Shown here: positions 1 to 6,659 of the stretch, piece by piece
How positions within the stretch are numbered: the stretch's first letter is position 1
Layout of the letters: every line of letters begins with the position of its first letter
Assembly: GCA_963611165.1 (NCBI GenBank)
Contig: CAVDQG010000016.1
Location: forward strand, 1 to 36,523
Source: SIG603 sp963611165
Lineage (GTDB): Bacteria; Bacillota; Clostridia; Oscillospirales; Acutalibacteraceae
Direction: 5' to 3'
DNA length: 36,523 nucleotides
Position numbers and translations under genes: made by a program
Notes under the pieces: model-generated
The model's database searches: none
What the model saw: the letters and a program-made list of their open reading frames with translations, nothing else
Told to the model about the DNA's origin: nothing

Positions 1-1000
1 TATATGTGCTGCTATGACCGACCCTTTTGCCTATCTCAAAAGGAGTATACCCTTGATTGATTAGTAAGGATATATGCGAATGTCTTAATCCGTGTACTGT
101 TATTCGTGGTACATTGGCTATTTTAGAGTTTTTATCGATGTAAGCATTTAACGCATTTGGACAAAAGTCAAAAATACGCACATATGAGTTAAATTTGTAC
201 AAGCACTTATAATACTCTCTTATTTCATCGCATAGAAAATCAGGGATATTAACCTTACGAACGCTATTCTTTGTTTTTGTCTTTCCTGATACTTTTATAC
301 CGTCGACTATTTTTAGACTTTTGTCAATGTTTATTTCTTTTTTGTTAAGATTAATGTCTTTTGGGGTGAGTGCAAGTAACTCACCCTTTCGCAATCCTCC
401 CCAAAATAATATTTCAATAGCAATGTAATAATCTATGTGATTTTCATTTTCCTTAATTACATCTAAAAACAGTTTGTACTGTTCTATTGTCCAAAAATGT
501 ATTTCTTCTGTTGGTTGTTGGCTACCTATCTTTTTTACTTTTTTGCACGGATTTTTCTCTAAATCGTAAACATTAACTGCGTGTTCAAAAATGCTGTTAA
601 GTTCAGCGTTTATGACGAATAATGTAGTGTCGGCTAAGTTCTTCTTTTGGAGTTCTCTCTGCCAATTTATAATGTGGTAAGGTGTTATTTCGTCTAATTT
701 TAGATTTTTAAAAAATGGCTTAATGTGATTTTTTTGATAATTTTGTTTTTGGTAAGCTGTTGTTTTGGATCTTGTTGTATTTAGGTCATCATTGAATATA
801 TCAACAAAGTCATTAAAGTTCATATGTATGTTTCTTGTGTTTTTGGCAAGAAACTTACTTTCGAATTCTAAAGCTTCTTTTCTCGATTTAAAGCCTCTTT
901 TATCAACTCGTTTCTTTTCGCCAGTCCAATCAAAATAATTAAAACTCACTCTCCATTTCGTTCCGTTATATCCGTTAGAATAATCTTTATACGCTGACAT
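1..1000 (-). CDS. Tyrosine recombinase (integrase), C-terminus cut by window edge
   Basis: This gene catalyses site-specific DNA strand exchange for a mobile element. Reading leftward from the ATG at 1000 (ribosome site GAGGAG, about 8 bases upstream), about 333 codons are open to the window edge. The N-terminal about 60 residues (start MSAYKDYSNG) look like an arm-DNA-binding domain of Tn916/phage-type integrases, followed by a SAM-like core-binding domain. The catalytic domain shows the first arginine in GGLRKGEL, then HGLRHSH (His-x-x-Arg) and the GHSS histidine motif just before the edge. The nucleophilic tyrosine should lie 10-20 residues beyond base 1. It follows a small HTH gene by 13 bases, a typical excisionase-integrase pair. 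The AT-rich codon use differs from the chromosomal genes to the right, which suggests transfer. The family call is firm; the element type is unknown because its body is not visible. Confidence 0.93.
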   Translation of the reverse strand, partial: MSAYKDYSNGYNGTKWRVSFNYFDWTGEKKRVDKRGFKSRKEALEFESKFLAKNTRNIHMNFNDFVDIFNDDLNTTRSKTTAYQKQNYQKNHIKPFFKNLKLDEITPYHIINWQRELQKKNLADTTLFVINAELNSIFEHAVNVYDLEKNPCKKVKKIGSQQPTEEIHFWTIEQYKLFLDVIKENENHIDYYIAIEILFWGGLRKGELLALTPKDINLNKKEINIDKSLKIVDGIKVSGKTKTKNSVRKVNIPDFLCDEIREYYKCLYKFNSYVRIFDFCPNALNAYIDKNSKIANVPRITVHGLRHSHISLLINQGYTPFEIGKRVGHSSTY

Positions 1001-1013
1001 TTTTTGCTCCTCT

Positions 1014-1223
1014 TTAAAGGTTCTTTTCGTGCAACAAGCACGCTTCTTCGTACCATACACGATTTACTCTGCCTGATACAATCAGGCTGTTAGGGTGCTT
1101 CTCTTTTAATTCTTTGTTTAGTTCTCTGATGATTCGGTATGCCATTGATTTAGATACCGAAAAATCATACTGGATTTCCTCGACAGTAACGAACAAAGGT
1201 GCTTTTTCTTCATTGTAGTACAT
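1014..1223 (-). CDS. Small helix-turn-helix protein, excisionase-like
   Basis: This 69-residue protein probably acts as a recombination directionality factor or small DNA-binding regulator for the downstream integrase. The segment VTVEEIQYDFSVSKSMAYRI reads as a helix-turn-helix in which a substrate-recognition helix follows 'SVSKSMAYRI', and the C-terminal basic 'GRVNRVWYEE' resembles the wing of small winged-helix excisionases. The ATG at 1223 follows a good AAGGAG site. It shares one transcript with the integrase (13-base gap), driven by the consensus promoter near 1399-1427. The function is inferred from size, HTH pattern and position; a general transcription regulator is the alternative. 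Confidence 0.7.
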   Translation of the reverse strand: MYYNEEKAPLFVTVEEIQYDFSVSKSMAYRIIRELNKELKEKHPNSLIVSGRVNRVWYEEACLLHEKNL

Positions 1224-1290
1224 AATAATGTCTCCTTATAAAAATAAAATTGAATATAAAAAAGGAAAAAAGACACAATAATCTGAAAAG

Positions 1291-1366
1291 TTTACAACTT
1301 AAATTCGAGATTATATGTATCTTTTTTCCCTCAGTTGTAAAGTATGCCTTTAATTTTCATACTTTA
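1291..1366 (-). promoter_or_regulatory. Structured 5' leader with two overlapping inverted repeats
   Basis: The roughly 165-base leader of the excisionase-integrase transcript contains two stems: TTTACAACT (1291-1299) with AGTTGTAAA (1333-1341), and AAAGTATG (1339-1346) with CATACTTT (1359-1366). They share bases 1339-1341, so they compete at their junction. On the transcribed strand a U-rich stretch (from bases 1253-1270) follows before the start codon. This could be an attenuator or a binding site for a regulator; neither is proven. The rest of 1224-1530 holds the promoter, a tandem repeat and AT-rich sequence. Confidence 0.4.
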
Positions 1367-1398
1367 CTTAATTTCTCTTGTTTATTTCTTATAAATCA

Positions 1399-1427
1399 AT
1401 TATACAATCTGTAATTTTCTTTGTCAA
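1399..1427 (-). promoter_or_regulatory. Consensus sigma-A promoter for the excisionase-integrase pair
   Basis: On the minus strand TTGACA (1422-1427) and TATAAT (1399-1404) are separated by exactly 17 bases. Both hexamers are perfect. Such a strong promoter ahead of an integrase implies that a repressor or the leader structure normally limits expression. Confidence 0.85.
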
Positions 1428-1429
1428 GT

Positions 1430-1451
1430 GTGACATTTTGGTGACATTTTG
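1430..1451. repeat. Perfect tandem 11-bp repeat abutting the -35 box
   Basis: GTGACATTTTG occurs twice in direct tandem (1430-1440 and 1441-1451), three bases upstream of the -35 hexamer of the integrase promoter. The period is close to one helical turn, so two protein monomers would sit on the same DNA face. It could be an activator/repressor site or an integrase/excisionase arm site. Confidence 0.55.
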
Positions 1452-1530
1452 CAACGACATAAATGCAAAAACCGCTTAACAAAGCCATTCTTTTATTGAT
1501 TTTGAATTATTAATTATTATTTATACATTA

Positions 1531-2442
1531 TTAATTATCTTTAACGTCCGTATCAGAAGAAATAATTTCCTTTATGCTTGTTGCCATTCCTGCCAAGCCC
1601 TGAATATTGGACGGCACGATAATCTTCGTTGCCTTTCCGTCTGCCGCTTTCTCAAACGCCTCAAGGCTCTTGAGTGCAACAACCGAGTCACTCGGCGACG
1701 CTTCGTTAAGCATTCTGATGGAGTCGGCAAGTGCCTTCTGAACCTGTCTTATTGCCTCTGCCTCACCTTCAGCTTCTCTTACCTTTGTTTCCTTGATAGC
1801 GTCTGCCTTCAAAATTGCGGACTCTTTCTGACCTTCTGCAATAAGGATTGCGGATCTCTTTTCGCCCTCTGCGTCAAGAATCTTCGCGCGTCTCTCACGC
1901 TCCGCCTTCATCTGCTTTTCCATCGACTCCTGAATTTCTCTCGGAGGAATGATGTTCTTGAGCTCTACTCTGTTTACCTTAATGCCCCACGGGTCTGTTG
2001 CCTCATCGAGTATAACTCTGATTTTCGAGTTGATAACATCTCTTGATGTGAGCGTATGGTCAAGCTCCATTTCACCGATTATATTTCTGAGCGTTGTTGC
2101 CGAAAGATTCTCGATAGCCGAAATCGGTCTTTCTACACCGTATGTATAAAGCTTGGGGTCTGTAATCTGGAAATAGACAACGGTGTCTATCTGCATGGTT
2201 ACGTTATCCTTTGTGATAACGGGCTGGGGAGGGAAGTCGATAACCTGCTCCTTTAAGCTTACCTTCTTTGCTATTCTGTCGATAAACGGAATTTTCACAT
2301 GAAGACCCGTCTGCCAAGACACATGATATGCGCCGAGTCTTTCCACGACATAGGCATGAGCCTGAGGTACGATTTTAATGTTTGAAATTACTACGAGCAC
2401 CACTATAACAAGCAGTACAAGAAATACGATTAATGCCGGCAT
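1531..2442 (-). CDS. SPFH/stomatin-like membrane protein (QmcA/slipin type)
   Basis: This membrane-anchored SPFH (prohibitin/stomatin) protein is thought to scaffold membrane microdomains and assist membrane protein quality control. It has one N-terminal transmembrane helix (about residues 3-23), then an SPFH domain starting 'KIVPQAHAYVVERLGAYHVSWQTGLH', and a long charged coiled coil (about residues 160-245, rich in Glu/Lys/Arg/Ala: 'EKQMKAERERRAKILDAEGEKR'). Its length of 303 residues is normal for the family. It follows the NfeD gene by three bases, and NfeD-stomatin gene pairs are a known conserved arrangement in bacteria and archaea. The annotation as SPFH is secure; the cellular client is unknown. 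Confidence 0.92.
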   Translation of the reverse strand: MPALIVFLVLLVIVVLVVISNIKIVPQAHAYVVERLGAYHVSWQTGLHVKIPFIDRIAKKVSLKEQVIDFPPQPVITKDNVTMQIDTVVYFQITDPKLYTYGVERPISAIENLSATTLRNIIGEMELDHTLTSRDVINSKIRVILDEATDPWGIKVNRVELKNIIPPREIQESMEKQMKAERERRAKILDAEGEKRSAILIAEGQKESAILKADAIKETKVREAEGEAEAIRQVQKALADSIRMLNEASPSDSVVALKSLEAFEKAADGKATKIIVPSNIQGLAGMATSIKEIISSDTDVKDN

Positions 2443-2445
2443 TTT

Positions 2446-2877
2446 TTACTCCTTACTGTCAATTCTCTTTACTCTGAGCTTGACTCCTTCAATTGCTTCT
2501 ACCCTTACCAAAGTATCCTTCGGTATATCTTCGTCACTCACCGCCGACCAGTCACTTCCCGAAACGAGAACTCTGCCCGTTCCCTCAATGAGATTTATCG
2601 GCACGATGATTTTGCCCTCCATTCCGACATATCTGTCGGCGTTGGTAGGCGTATTGTCCGCTTTTCTTATCTTTGCGACTATCGGCTTAGTCGCTATGAG
2701 CGAAATCACGGTCACCGCCACAAAGGCGATGATTTGCACACTTACATCAAGACCGCACAGCGACAAAATAAATGCCGCAACGCCGCCGACAGCAAACCAT
2801 ATAGAAACTATCTGCGGGCCCATTGCCTCGATTATGAGTGCCAAAACTATAACTATAAGCCAAATCCACTTTACCAC
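2446..2877 (-). CDS. Short NfeD-family membrane protein
   Basis: This is a 143-residue NfeD protein of the short type that lacks the ClpP-like protease domain. About three transmembrane helices cover residues 5-70, followed by a C-terminal OB-fold domain ('YVGMEGKIIVPINLIEGTGRVLVSGSDWSAVSDEDIPKD' region, about residues 83-140). The start is a GTG at 2877 with a strong GGAGG-type ribosome site; the nearby ATG at 2882 is out of frame and terminates at once. It is the first gene of a two-gene operon with the SPFH protein, and these families are known to work together in membrane organisation. Confidence 0.85.
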   Translation of the reverse strand: MVKWIWLIVIVLALIIEAMGPQIVSIWFAVGGVAAFILSLCGLDVSVQIIAFVAVTVISLIATKPIVAKIRKADNTPTNADRYVGMEGKIIVPINLIEGTGRVLVSGSDWSAVSDEDIPKDTLVRVEAIEGVKLRVKRIDSKE

Positions 2878-3072
2878 TGCATCTCCTCCCTCCGTGGTAT
2901 CGTGTATGTATCAAGAATATCATATATAGTTTGTTTCTTCAATAAACATTTTGGAGAAATACTCCCATATATTTCTCTTTGCCGGAGAATTTTTCGTTTT
3001 TCGGCACAATAAACACTTCTCTTTTCGTCGAATTACATAAACAAAACGGGCTTAATTTATGCAGAAAATAAA

Positions 3073-3091
3073 AATAAGAATAATTCTTATT
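3073..3091. promoter_or_regulatory. Fur/PerR-type operator, perfect 9-1-9 palindrome
   Basis: AATAAGAAT-A-ATTCTTATT is a perfect palindrome with one central base. Its inner 7-1-7 core TAAGAAT-A-ATTCTTA has the geometry of known PerR/Fur boxes. It lies 8 bases upstream of the -35 box of the regulator-rubrerythrin operon, where autoregulation by the encoded Fur-family protein is expected. It could also serve the divergent nfeD-SPFH operon. Confidence 0.7.
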
Positions 3092-3098
3092 ATTAGTA

Positions 3099-3128
3099 TT
3101 GACTAACCTTAGGTTCATAATATATACT
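3099..3128 (+). promoter_or_regulatory. Promoter of the perR-like/rubrerythrin operon
   Basis: TTGACT (3099-3104) is followed by overlapping -10 candidates, TATATA (3121-3126, spacer 16) or TATACT (3123-3128, spacer 18). A small imperfect palindrome AACCT-T-AGGTT sits in the spacer. Confidence 0.55.
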
Positions 3129-3162
3129 TGTGACAGTAAGAACAAACGAAAGGAGATAAAAC

Positions 3163-3543
3163 ATGACAAAGCTTGCTTCTCAGCTTTTGACTTTGATTCA
3201 AAACTCAGACAGACACATGAGTGCGGAAGAAATTTTCATGCTGTGCAAGGATAAGGGCGTCAGAATCTCCTTTGCGAGTGTTTACAGAAATCTTACCAAT
3301 TTGGTTGAGAGCGGAGACATCAGAAGAGTTCCCGTCACGGGCGAGCCCGACCGCTTCGACAAGACAATCAGAGCGCACGACCACGCATTCTGCACAGAGT
3401 GCGGCAATGTGGTTGATGTTGACGTCGGCGATATGGAAAAATATCTTAACGATAAGCTCGGTGACAAAATCGAGAGCTACTCACTCACAATCAAATTCAT
3501 CTGCCCCGATTGCAGAGCAAAACTTAAAGAGGAAAACATTTAA
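3163..3543 (+). CDS. perR: Fur-family repressor, PerR-like peroxide/metal sensor
   Basis: This 126-residue transcription regulator binds DNA as a dimer and senses metal or peroxide. The N-terminal winged helix includes 'ISFASVYRNLTNLVESGDI', typical of the family. Two CxxC pairs (Cys77/Cys80 and Cys114/Cys117) form the structural zinc site, and 'AHDHAFC' (His72, His74) contributes to the regulatory metal site. His18 in 'DRHMSAEEIF' aligns by eye with the oxidisable histidine of Bacillus PerR. The protein is slightly short at its N-terminus for the family. It heads a two-gene operon with a reverse rubrerythrin (30-base gap), an arrangement known in clostridia, where PerR represses revRbr. This context favours PerR over Fur or Zur. 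Strong AAAGGAG ribosome site. Confidence 0.85.
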   Translation: MTKLASQLLTLIQNSDRHMSAEEIFMLCKDKGVRISFASVYRNLTNLVESGDIRRVPVTGEPDRFDKTIRAHDHAFCTECGNVVDVDVGDMEKYLNDKLGDKIESYSLTIKFICPDCRAKLKEENI

Positions 3544-3573
3544 TTTATCAATTTCTTAAGGAGGAATTTTATT

Positions 3574-4122
3574 ATGGCTAAGTATGTATGTCAGATTTGT
3601 GGTTATGTTTATGAGGGCGAGACTCTTCCCGAGGATTACAAGTGCCCCATTTGTAAGGCTCCCGCTTCCAAGTTCACAAAGCAGGAGGGCGAGATGAGCT
3701 GGGCTGCTGAGCATGTTGTCGGCGTAGCTAACGGCGCACCTCAGGATATTATCGACGGACTCAGAGAGAACTTCAACGGTGAGTGCTCCGAGGTCGGCAT
3801 GTATCTCGCAATGGCAAGAGTTGCTCACAGAGAGGGCTATCCCGAGATCGGTCTCTACTGGGAGAAGGCAGCTTACGAGGAGGCTGAGCACGCAGCTAAG
3901 TTTGCAGAGCTTCTCGGCGAGGTTCTCACAGACAGCACAAAGAAGAATCTTGAGATGAGAGTTGACGCTGAGTACGGCGCAACAGAGGGCAAGGTTAAGC
4001 TTGCTACACGCGCTAAGGAGTTAGGTCTTGACGCTATCCACGACACAGTTCACGAGATGGCTAAGGACGAAGCTAGACACGGCAAGGCACTCAAGGGTCT
4101 TCTCGAGAGATATTTCGGCTAA
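3574..4122 (+). CDS. Reverse rubrerythrin (peroxide/oxygen reductase)
   Basis: This is a cytoplasmic non-haem iron protein that reduces hydrogen peroxide and oxygen to water in anaerobes. The rubredoxin domain is at the N-terminus (Cys6-x2-Cys9 and Cys24-x2-Cys27) and the four-helix diiron domain follows, with iron-ligand motifs such as 'ECSEVGMY', 'EEAEHAAKF' and 'DEARHGKAL'. This order is the reverse of classical rubrerythrin and defines the reverse (rubperoxin) type characterised in Clostridium acetobutylicum. Its length of 182 residues fits. The codon bias is strong (almost uniform GAG, AAG, GCT), suggesting high expression. Expression is likely induced by peroxide through the upstream PerR-like protein. 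Confidence 0.93.
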   Translation: MAKYVCQICGYVYEGETLPEDYKCPICKAPASKFTKQEGEMSWAAEHVVGVANGAPQDIIDGLRENFNGECSEVGMYLAMARVAHREGYPEIGLYWEKAAYEEAEHAAKFAELLGEVLTDSTKKNLEMRVDAEYGATEGKVKLATRAKELGLDAIHDTVHEMAKDEARHGKALKGLLERYFG

Positions 4123-4135
4123 TTTTTAAAAATTT

Positions 4136-4163
4136 GGGAGAGTGAAAACACTCTCCCTTTTTT
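4136..4163 (+). terminator. Rho-independent terminator of the rubrerythrin operon
   Basis: GGGAGAGTG (4136-4144), loop AAAA, CACTCTCCC (4149-4157), then six T. A perfect 9-bp stem. Confidence 0.93.
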
Positions 4164-4174
4164 CTGTCTTTATG

Positions 4175-4207
4175 AAAAAAGCTTGCACCGTTTCGATGCA
4201 AGCTTTT
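4175..4207 (-). terminator. Terminator of the asnB-DUF2442 operon
   Basis: Arms AAAAGCTTGCA (4177-4187) and TGCAAGCTTTT (4197-4207) form an 11-bp stem. Read leftward, it ends in a run of T (the A run at 4175-4180). Confidence 0.8.
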
Positions 4208-4221
4208 GCTTTTATTTCTTA

Positions 4222-4818
4222 TCACTCTGTCGGGTCAAGTGCCCACGGACTGTCGTAAACCAAGAACGGGTCGATATCCACACATTTTGCGGCGTTATGA
4301 TTCCCTGCAACATCCCACGCAACCGTTCCGTTCAGACAATCGAGAGTTTCGTAGAAATATTTTTCATCCTTAAGCGGATAAAAAACCGAGCCTTCTGCGG
4401 CATTATCCAAAATCGGCTTGCAGTCGAAAAGCTTAATGCTTCCGTCGGTAAAATAAGCGTAAACCTCAAAATTCTCAGCCGGCAAAACTTTCTTCACCTC
4501 CGGCATATAACTTAGGTAAACATTGCCGTCTTCGTTTGAGTACATATCAAGCGGATCTTCTGTTTGCGGACTGTCAAGAATTTCTCCGACCTCGACCGAT
4601 ATACATTCATCGGGATTAAATTCGCCCGACAAATCCCAAGAAAGCTTGCCGCCGATGACATTTATTCTCTCTCTGAAAAAGCTCTCGTCCTTTAGTCTCT
4701 CGAAATCTCCGCCGTTTTCTATAAGCTTCTTACAATCGAAAAGTCGGATAGTATCATCGGACAAATAGACATAAGCCTTGTAATCGTCGCTTGCTATTGC
4801 CTGTACTGCTTTAAGCAT
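4222..4818 (-). CDS. Tandem DUF2442-domain protein
   Basis: This 198-residue protein is built from two copies of a DUF2442-like unit. Each copy has the pattern 'Y-x-Y-(L/F)-(S/T)-D-(D/G)-(T/S)-I-(R/K)-L-F-D-C-K', then 'LKDE(S/K)(F/Y)F', then 'G(K/T)(L/V)(S/A)WD(L/V)(S/A)G', at residues about 14-98 and 115-198. The family is of unknown function and single-copy members are usually 80-100 residues, so this is an internal duplication. The gap to the upstream asnB is ten bases and the ribosome site overlaps the asnB stop, so the two are co-expressed. No signal peptide or membrane segment is seen. I assign no biochemical role. Confidence 0.75.
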   Translation of the reverse strand: MLKAVQAIASDDYKAYVYLSDDTIRLFDCKKLIENGGDFERLKDESFFRERINVIGGKLSWDLSGEFNPDECISVEVGEILDSPQTEDPLDMYSNEDGNVYLSYMPEVKKVLPAENFEVYAYFTDGSIKLFDCKPILDNAAEGSVFYPLKDEKYFYETLDCLNGTVAWDVAGNHNAAKCVDIDPFLVYDSPWALDPTE

Positions 4819-4828
4819 AGTTTTTACC

Positions 4829-6367
4829 TCATCTCTTTACAAAATACTCCTCATACCAAACAAGGAAGGTATAAATCGTCCAAACCTTGCGCCAAAGGTC
4901 GCTGTCTCCGCTGACATAAGCATCAAAAATCTTGTTGATTTCTTCAACATTAAAGAACTTTTCGGCATATTCCGAATTGAATTTTGCCACAACATCACCG
5001 TTGTATCTTGAATCTGCCATCCAAATTCTTATCGGAACGATGAATCCAAGCTTCTTTCTGAACGCAACTTCCTCGGGGAGAACCTTTGCCGCCGCAGTTC
5101 TGAAAGCTATCTTGTTTTGCGTCTCATTTACTTTGTATTTAGACGGAAGTCTTGAAGCTATATCGAAAATTCTCGTATCGGTAAGCGGCATTCTTATTTC
5201 AAGTCCGGCAGCCGTGCTCATTTTGTCGACATTCAAATAAATATCGCCCTCAAGCCAAATTCTTATATCCACATCACTCATTTTTGAAAGCGGATCTATC
5301 CCCTCGTTCTCCTCATAAATCGACTTGACAAGATTAATCGGGAGAACGCCGGGGTCATATTCCTTTAAAATTTTCTGCTTCTCGTCCTCTTTCATAATGT
5401 TTGTGTTGCCGACATAGAATGTCTTGAGGTTATCTCCGTAACGCTCGGCATTGCGGTACATATTGTATCCGCCGAAAAGCTCGTCGCTTCCCTCTCCCGA
5501 GTAGCAAAGCTTGGTGTGCTTTGCCGTGGCATTGCATCCGAGAGTGAAAACTATTGCCGAGGCATCGCCAAGCGGCTGCTCCATATTATACATGGTGTAC
5601 GGAACAGTATCAAAGAACATTTTCGGCGTAATGATAAGCTTCGAGTTCTTTCTTCCGAGAATTTCCGCTGTCTTAGCGGCAAGCGGCGACTCGTCAAAAC
5701 GAGCCTCCTCGTATCCGCAGGAATCGGACATCTCTGCATCAGACACGGCAAAAACATATGAAGAATCAACTCCGCCCGAAAGGAAAGATTCGGCTGTTTC
5801 GTCAGCTGTCTTAACCTCTTTCATGATACCGAGCAAAGTCTCGTGAATTTCGTCTGCCCATTCATCGAGAGTTTTGCTCTCGTCCGGGTGAAATTCAGGC
5901 TTCCAGTAGCGTGTGATTTTTAGTTCTCCGTTCTTAAAGGTCATATAGTGACCCGGCATAAGCTTTTTAACGCCTTTGAAGAAAGTATCCTCGCCGCCGA
6001 CATATGTAAGCGAAAGATAGATTTGAAGCATCTCTTTGTTGAGCTCCTTTTTGAATCCGTCTTTCTCCATTATATCACGAATCATCGTGCCGTAAAGAAG
6101 TCTGCCGTCATCCGTGACGTAGTAATAGAAGGGCTTTGTTCCGAACTGATCTCTCAGGCAGAAAAGCTCATCCTTTTCGTCGTCATAGAGAGCAAAAGCA
6201 AACATTCCGTGCATATGAAGCGCCATTTCACCGCCGAATTTTTCGTAAGCGGCAATAAGGATTTTCTCCTCTCGCTCCTCACGGGAAAGCTCTTTCCCGA
6301 TTCCCAATTCTTCGCAAAGTGCCTCCCAGTTTCTGATATGTCCTCTGTATTCCTTAACTGTAATCAT
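4829..6367 (-). CDS. asnB: Asparagine synthetase B-like protein lacking the glutaminase nucleophile
   Basis: This protein should activate aspartate with ATP and add ammonia to make asparagine. The synthetase domain is intact, with the PPi-loop SGGVDSS at residues 197-203 and the 'YSGEGSDELFGGYNMY' motif. The start is the ATG at 6367 (MITVKEYRG), with an AGGAG site; a longer frame from a TTG at 6454 runs through the -35 and -10 boxes and is rejected. With this start, the class II amidotransferase domain begins at a point equivalent to about residue 70 of E. coli AsnB. The N-terminal catalytic cysteine and much of the glutamine pocket are therefore missing, while the 'MHGMFAFALYDDEKDELFCLRDQFGTKPFYYY' part is kept. 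I recall similar short-start homologues in gut Firmicutes, so this is probably a conserved ammonia-dependent subfamily rather than a decay product (inference). Confidence 0.85.
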   Translation of the reverse strand: MITVKEYRGHIRNWEALCEELGIGKELSREEREEKILIAAYEKFGGEMALHMHGMFAFALYDDEKDELFCLRDQFGTKPFYYYVTDDGRLLYGTMIRDIMEKDGFKKELNKEMLQIYLSLTYVGGEDTFFKGVKKLMPGHYMTFKNGELKITRYWKPEFHPDESKTLDEWADEIHETLLGIMKEVKTADETAESFLSGGVDSSYVFAVSDAEMSDSCGYEEARFDESPLAAKTAEILGRKNSKLIITPKMFFDTVPYTMYNMEQPLGDASAIVFTLGCNATAKHTKLCYSGEGSDELFGGYNMYRNAERYGDNLKTFYVGNTNIMKEDEKQKILKEYDPGVLPINLVKSIYEENEGIDPLSKMSDVDIRIWLEGDIYLNVDKMSTAAGLEIRMPLTDTRIFDIASRLPSKYKVNETQNKIAFRTAAAKVLPEEVAFRKKLGFIVPIRIWMADSRYNGDVVAKFNSEYAEKFFNVEEINKIFDAYVSGDSDLWRKVWTIYTFLVWYEEYFVKR

Positions 6368-6424
6368 ATTTGTCTCCTTGTGCCACACCTTAGTGAAATT
6401 TGTGTTTGAATCCACATCACGAAA

Positions 6425-6454
6425 ATTATAACACACAAGCATAATTGTATTCAA
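6425..6454 (-). promoter_or_regulatory. Promoter of asnB-DUF2442
   Basis: On the minus strand TTGAAT (6449-6454) and TATAAT (6425-6430) are separated by 18 bases, 58 bases upstream of the chosen asnB start. This placement supports the short start. Confidence 0.6.
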
Positions 6455-6491
6455 GATAACAAACTTACATCCTGATAATTCATTTCAAAGT

Positions 6492-6518
6492 AAAAAAGCC
6501 CCGATTGCTCGGAGCTTT
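6492..6518 (-). terminator. Leftward rho-independent terminator ahead of the asnB promoter
   Basis: AGCTCCGA/TCGGGGCT (stem 6497-6504 with 6509-6516, one G-U pair, loop GCAA) followed on the minus strand by six T (the A run at 6492-6497). It would stop transcripts arriving from the MFS gene. It lies outside the repeat-bounded island, so it may originally have ended the copA transcript. Confidence 0.8.
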
Positions 6519-6543
6519 CGACCATTGCAGACGTCAAGAAACA

Positions 6544-6613
6544 CACGCACAGCAAAAAATGTCTTCACAGAGACATTTCGAGGCTCTGCGAAAACATTTT
6601 TGCTGTGCGTGCG
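6544..6613. repeat. Long stem-loop with nested inner hairpin
   Basis: Outer arms CACGCACAGCAAAAA (6544-6558) and TTTTTGCTGTGCGTG (6597-6611) are perfectly complementary over 15 bp. Inside lies AATGTCT (6558-6564) with AGACATT (6571-6577). The element sits just left of the accessory island. It lacks a T run, so a simple terminator is unlikely. Confidence 0.7.
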
Positions 6614-6623
6614 TTAGTTATTG

Positions 6624-6638
6624 CCTGAATCCGTGAAA
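6624..6638 (+). repeat. Left inverted repeat of the island
   Basis: CCTGAATCCGTGAAA; 14 of 15 bases match the reverse complement of the right copy. It also forms a local 6-bp hairpin with TTCAGG at 6639-6644, which is an alternative explanation for conservation. Confidence 0.5.
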
Positions 6639-6659
6639 TTCAGGTTAAATTTTATCACT

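Noticed and set aside
6368..6454. Extended N-terminus of asparagine synthetase from a TTG at 6454
   Set aside because: It runs through the -35 and -10 boxes, shows no amidotransferase residues and has a worse ribosome site than the ATG at 6367.
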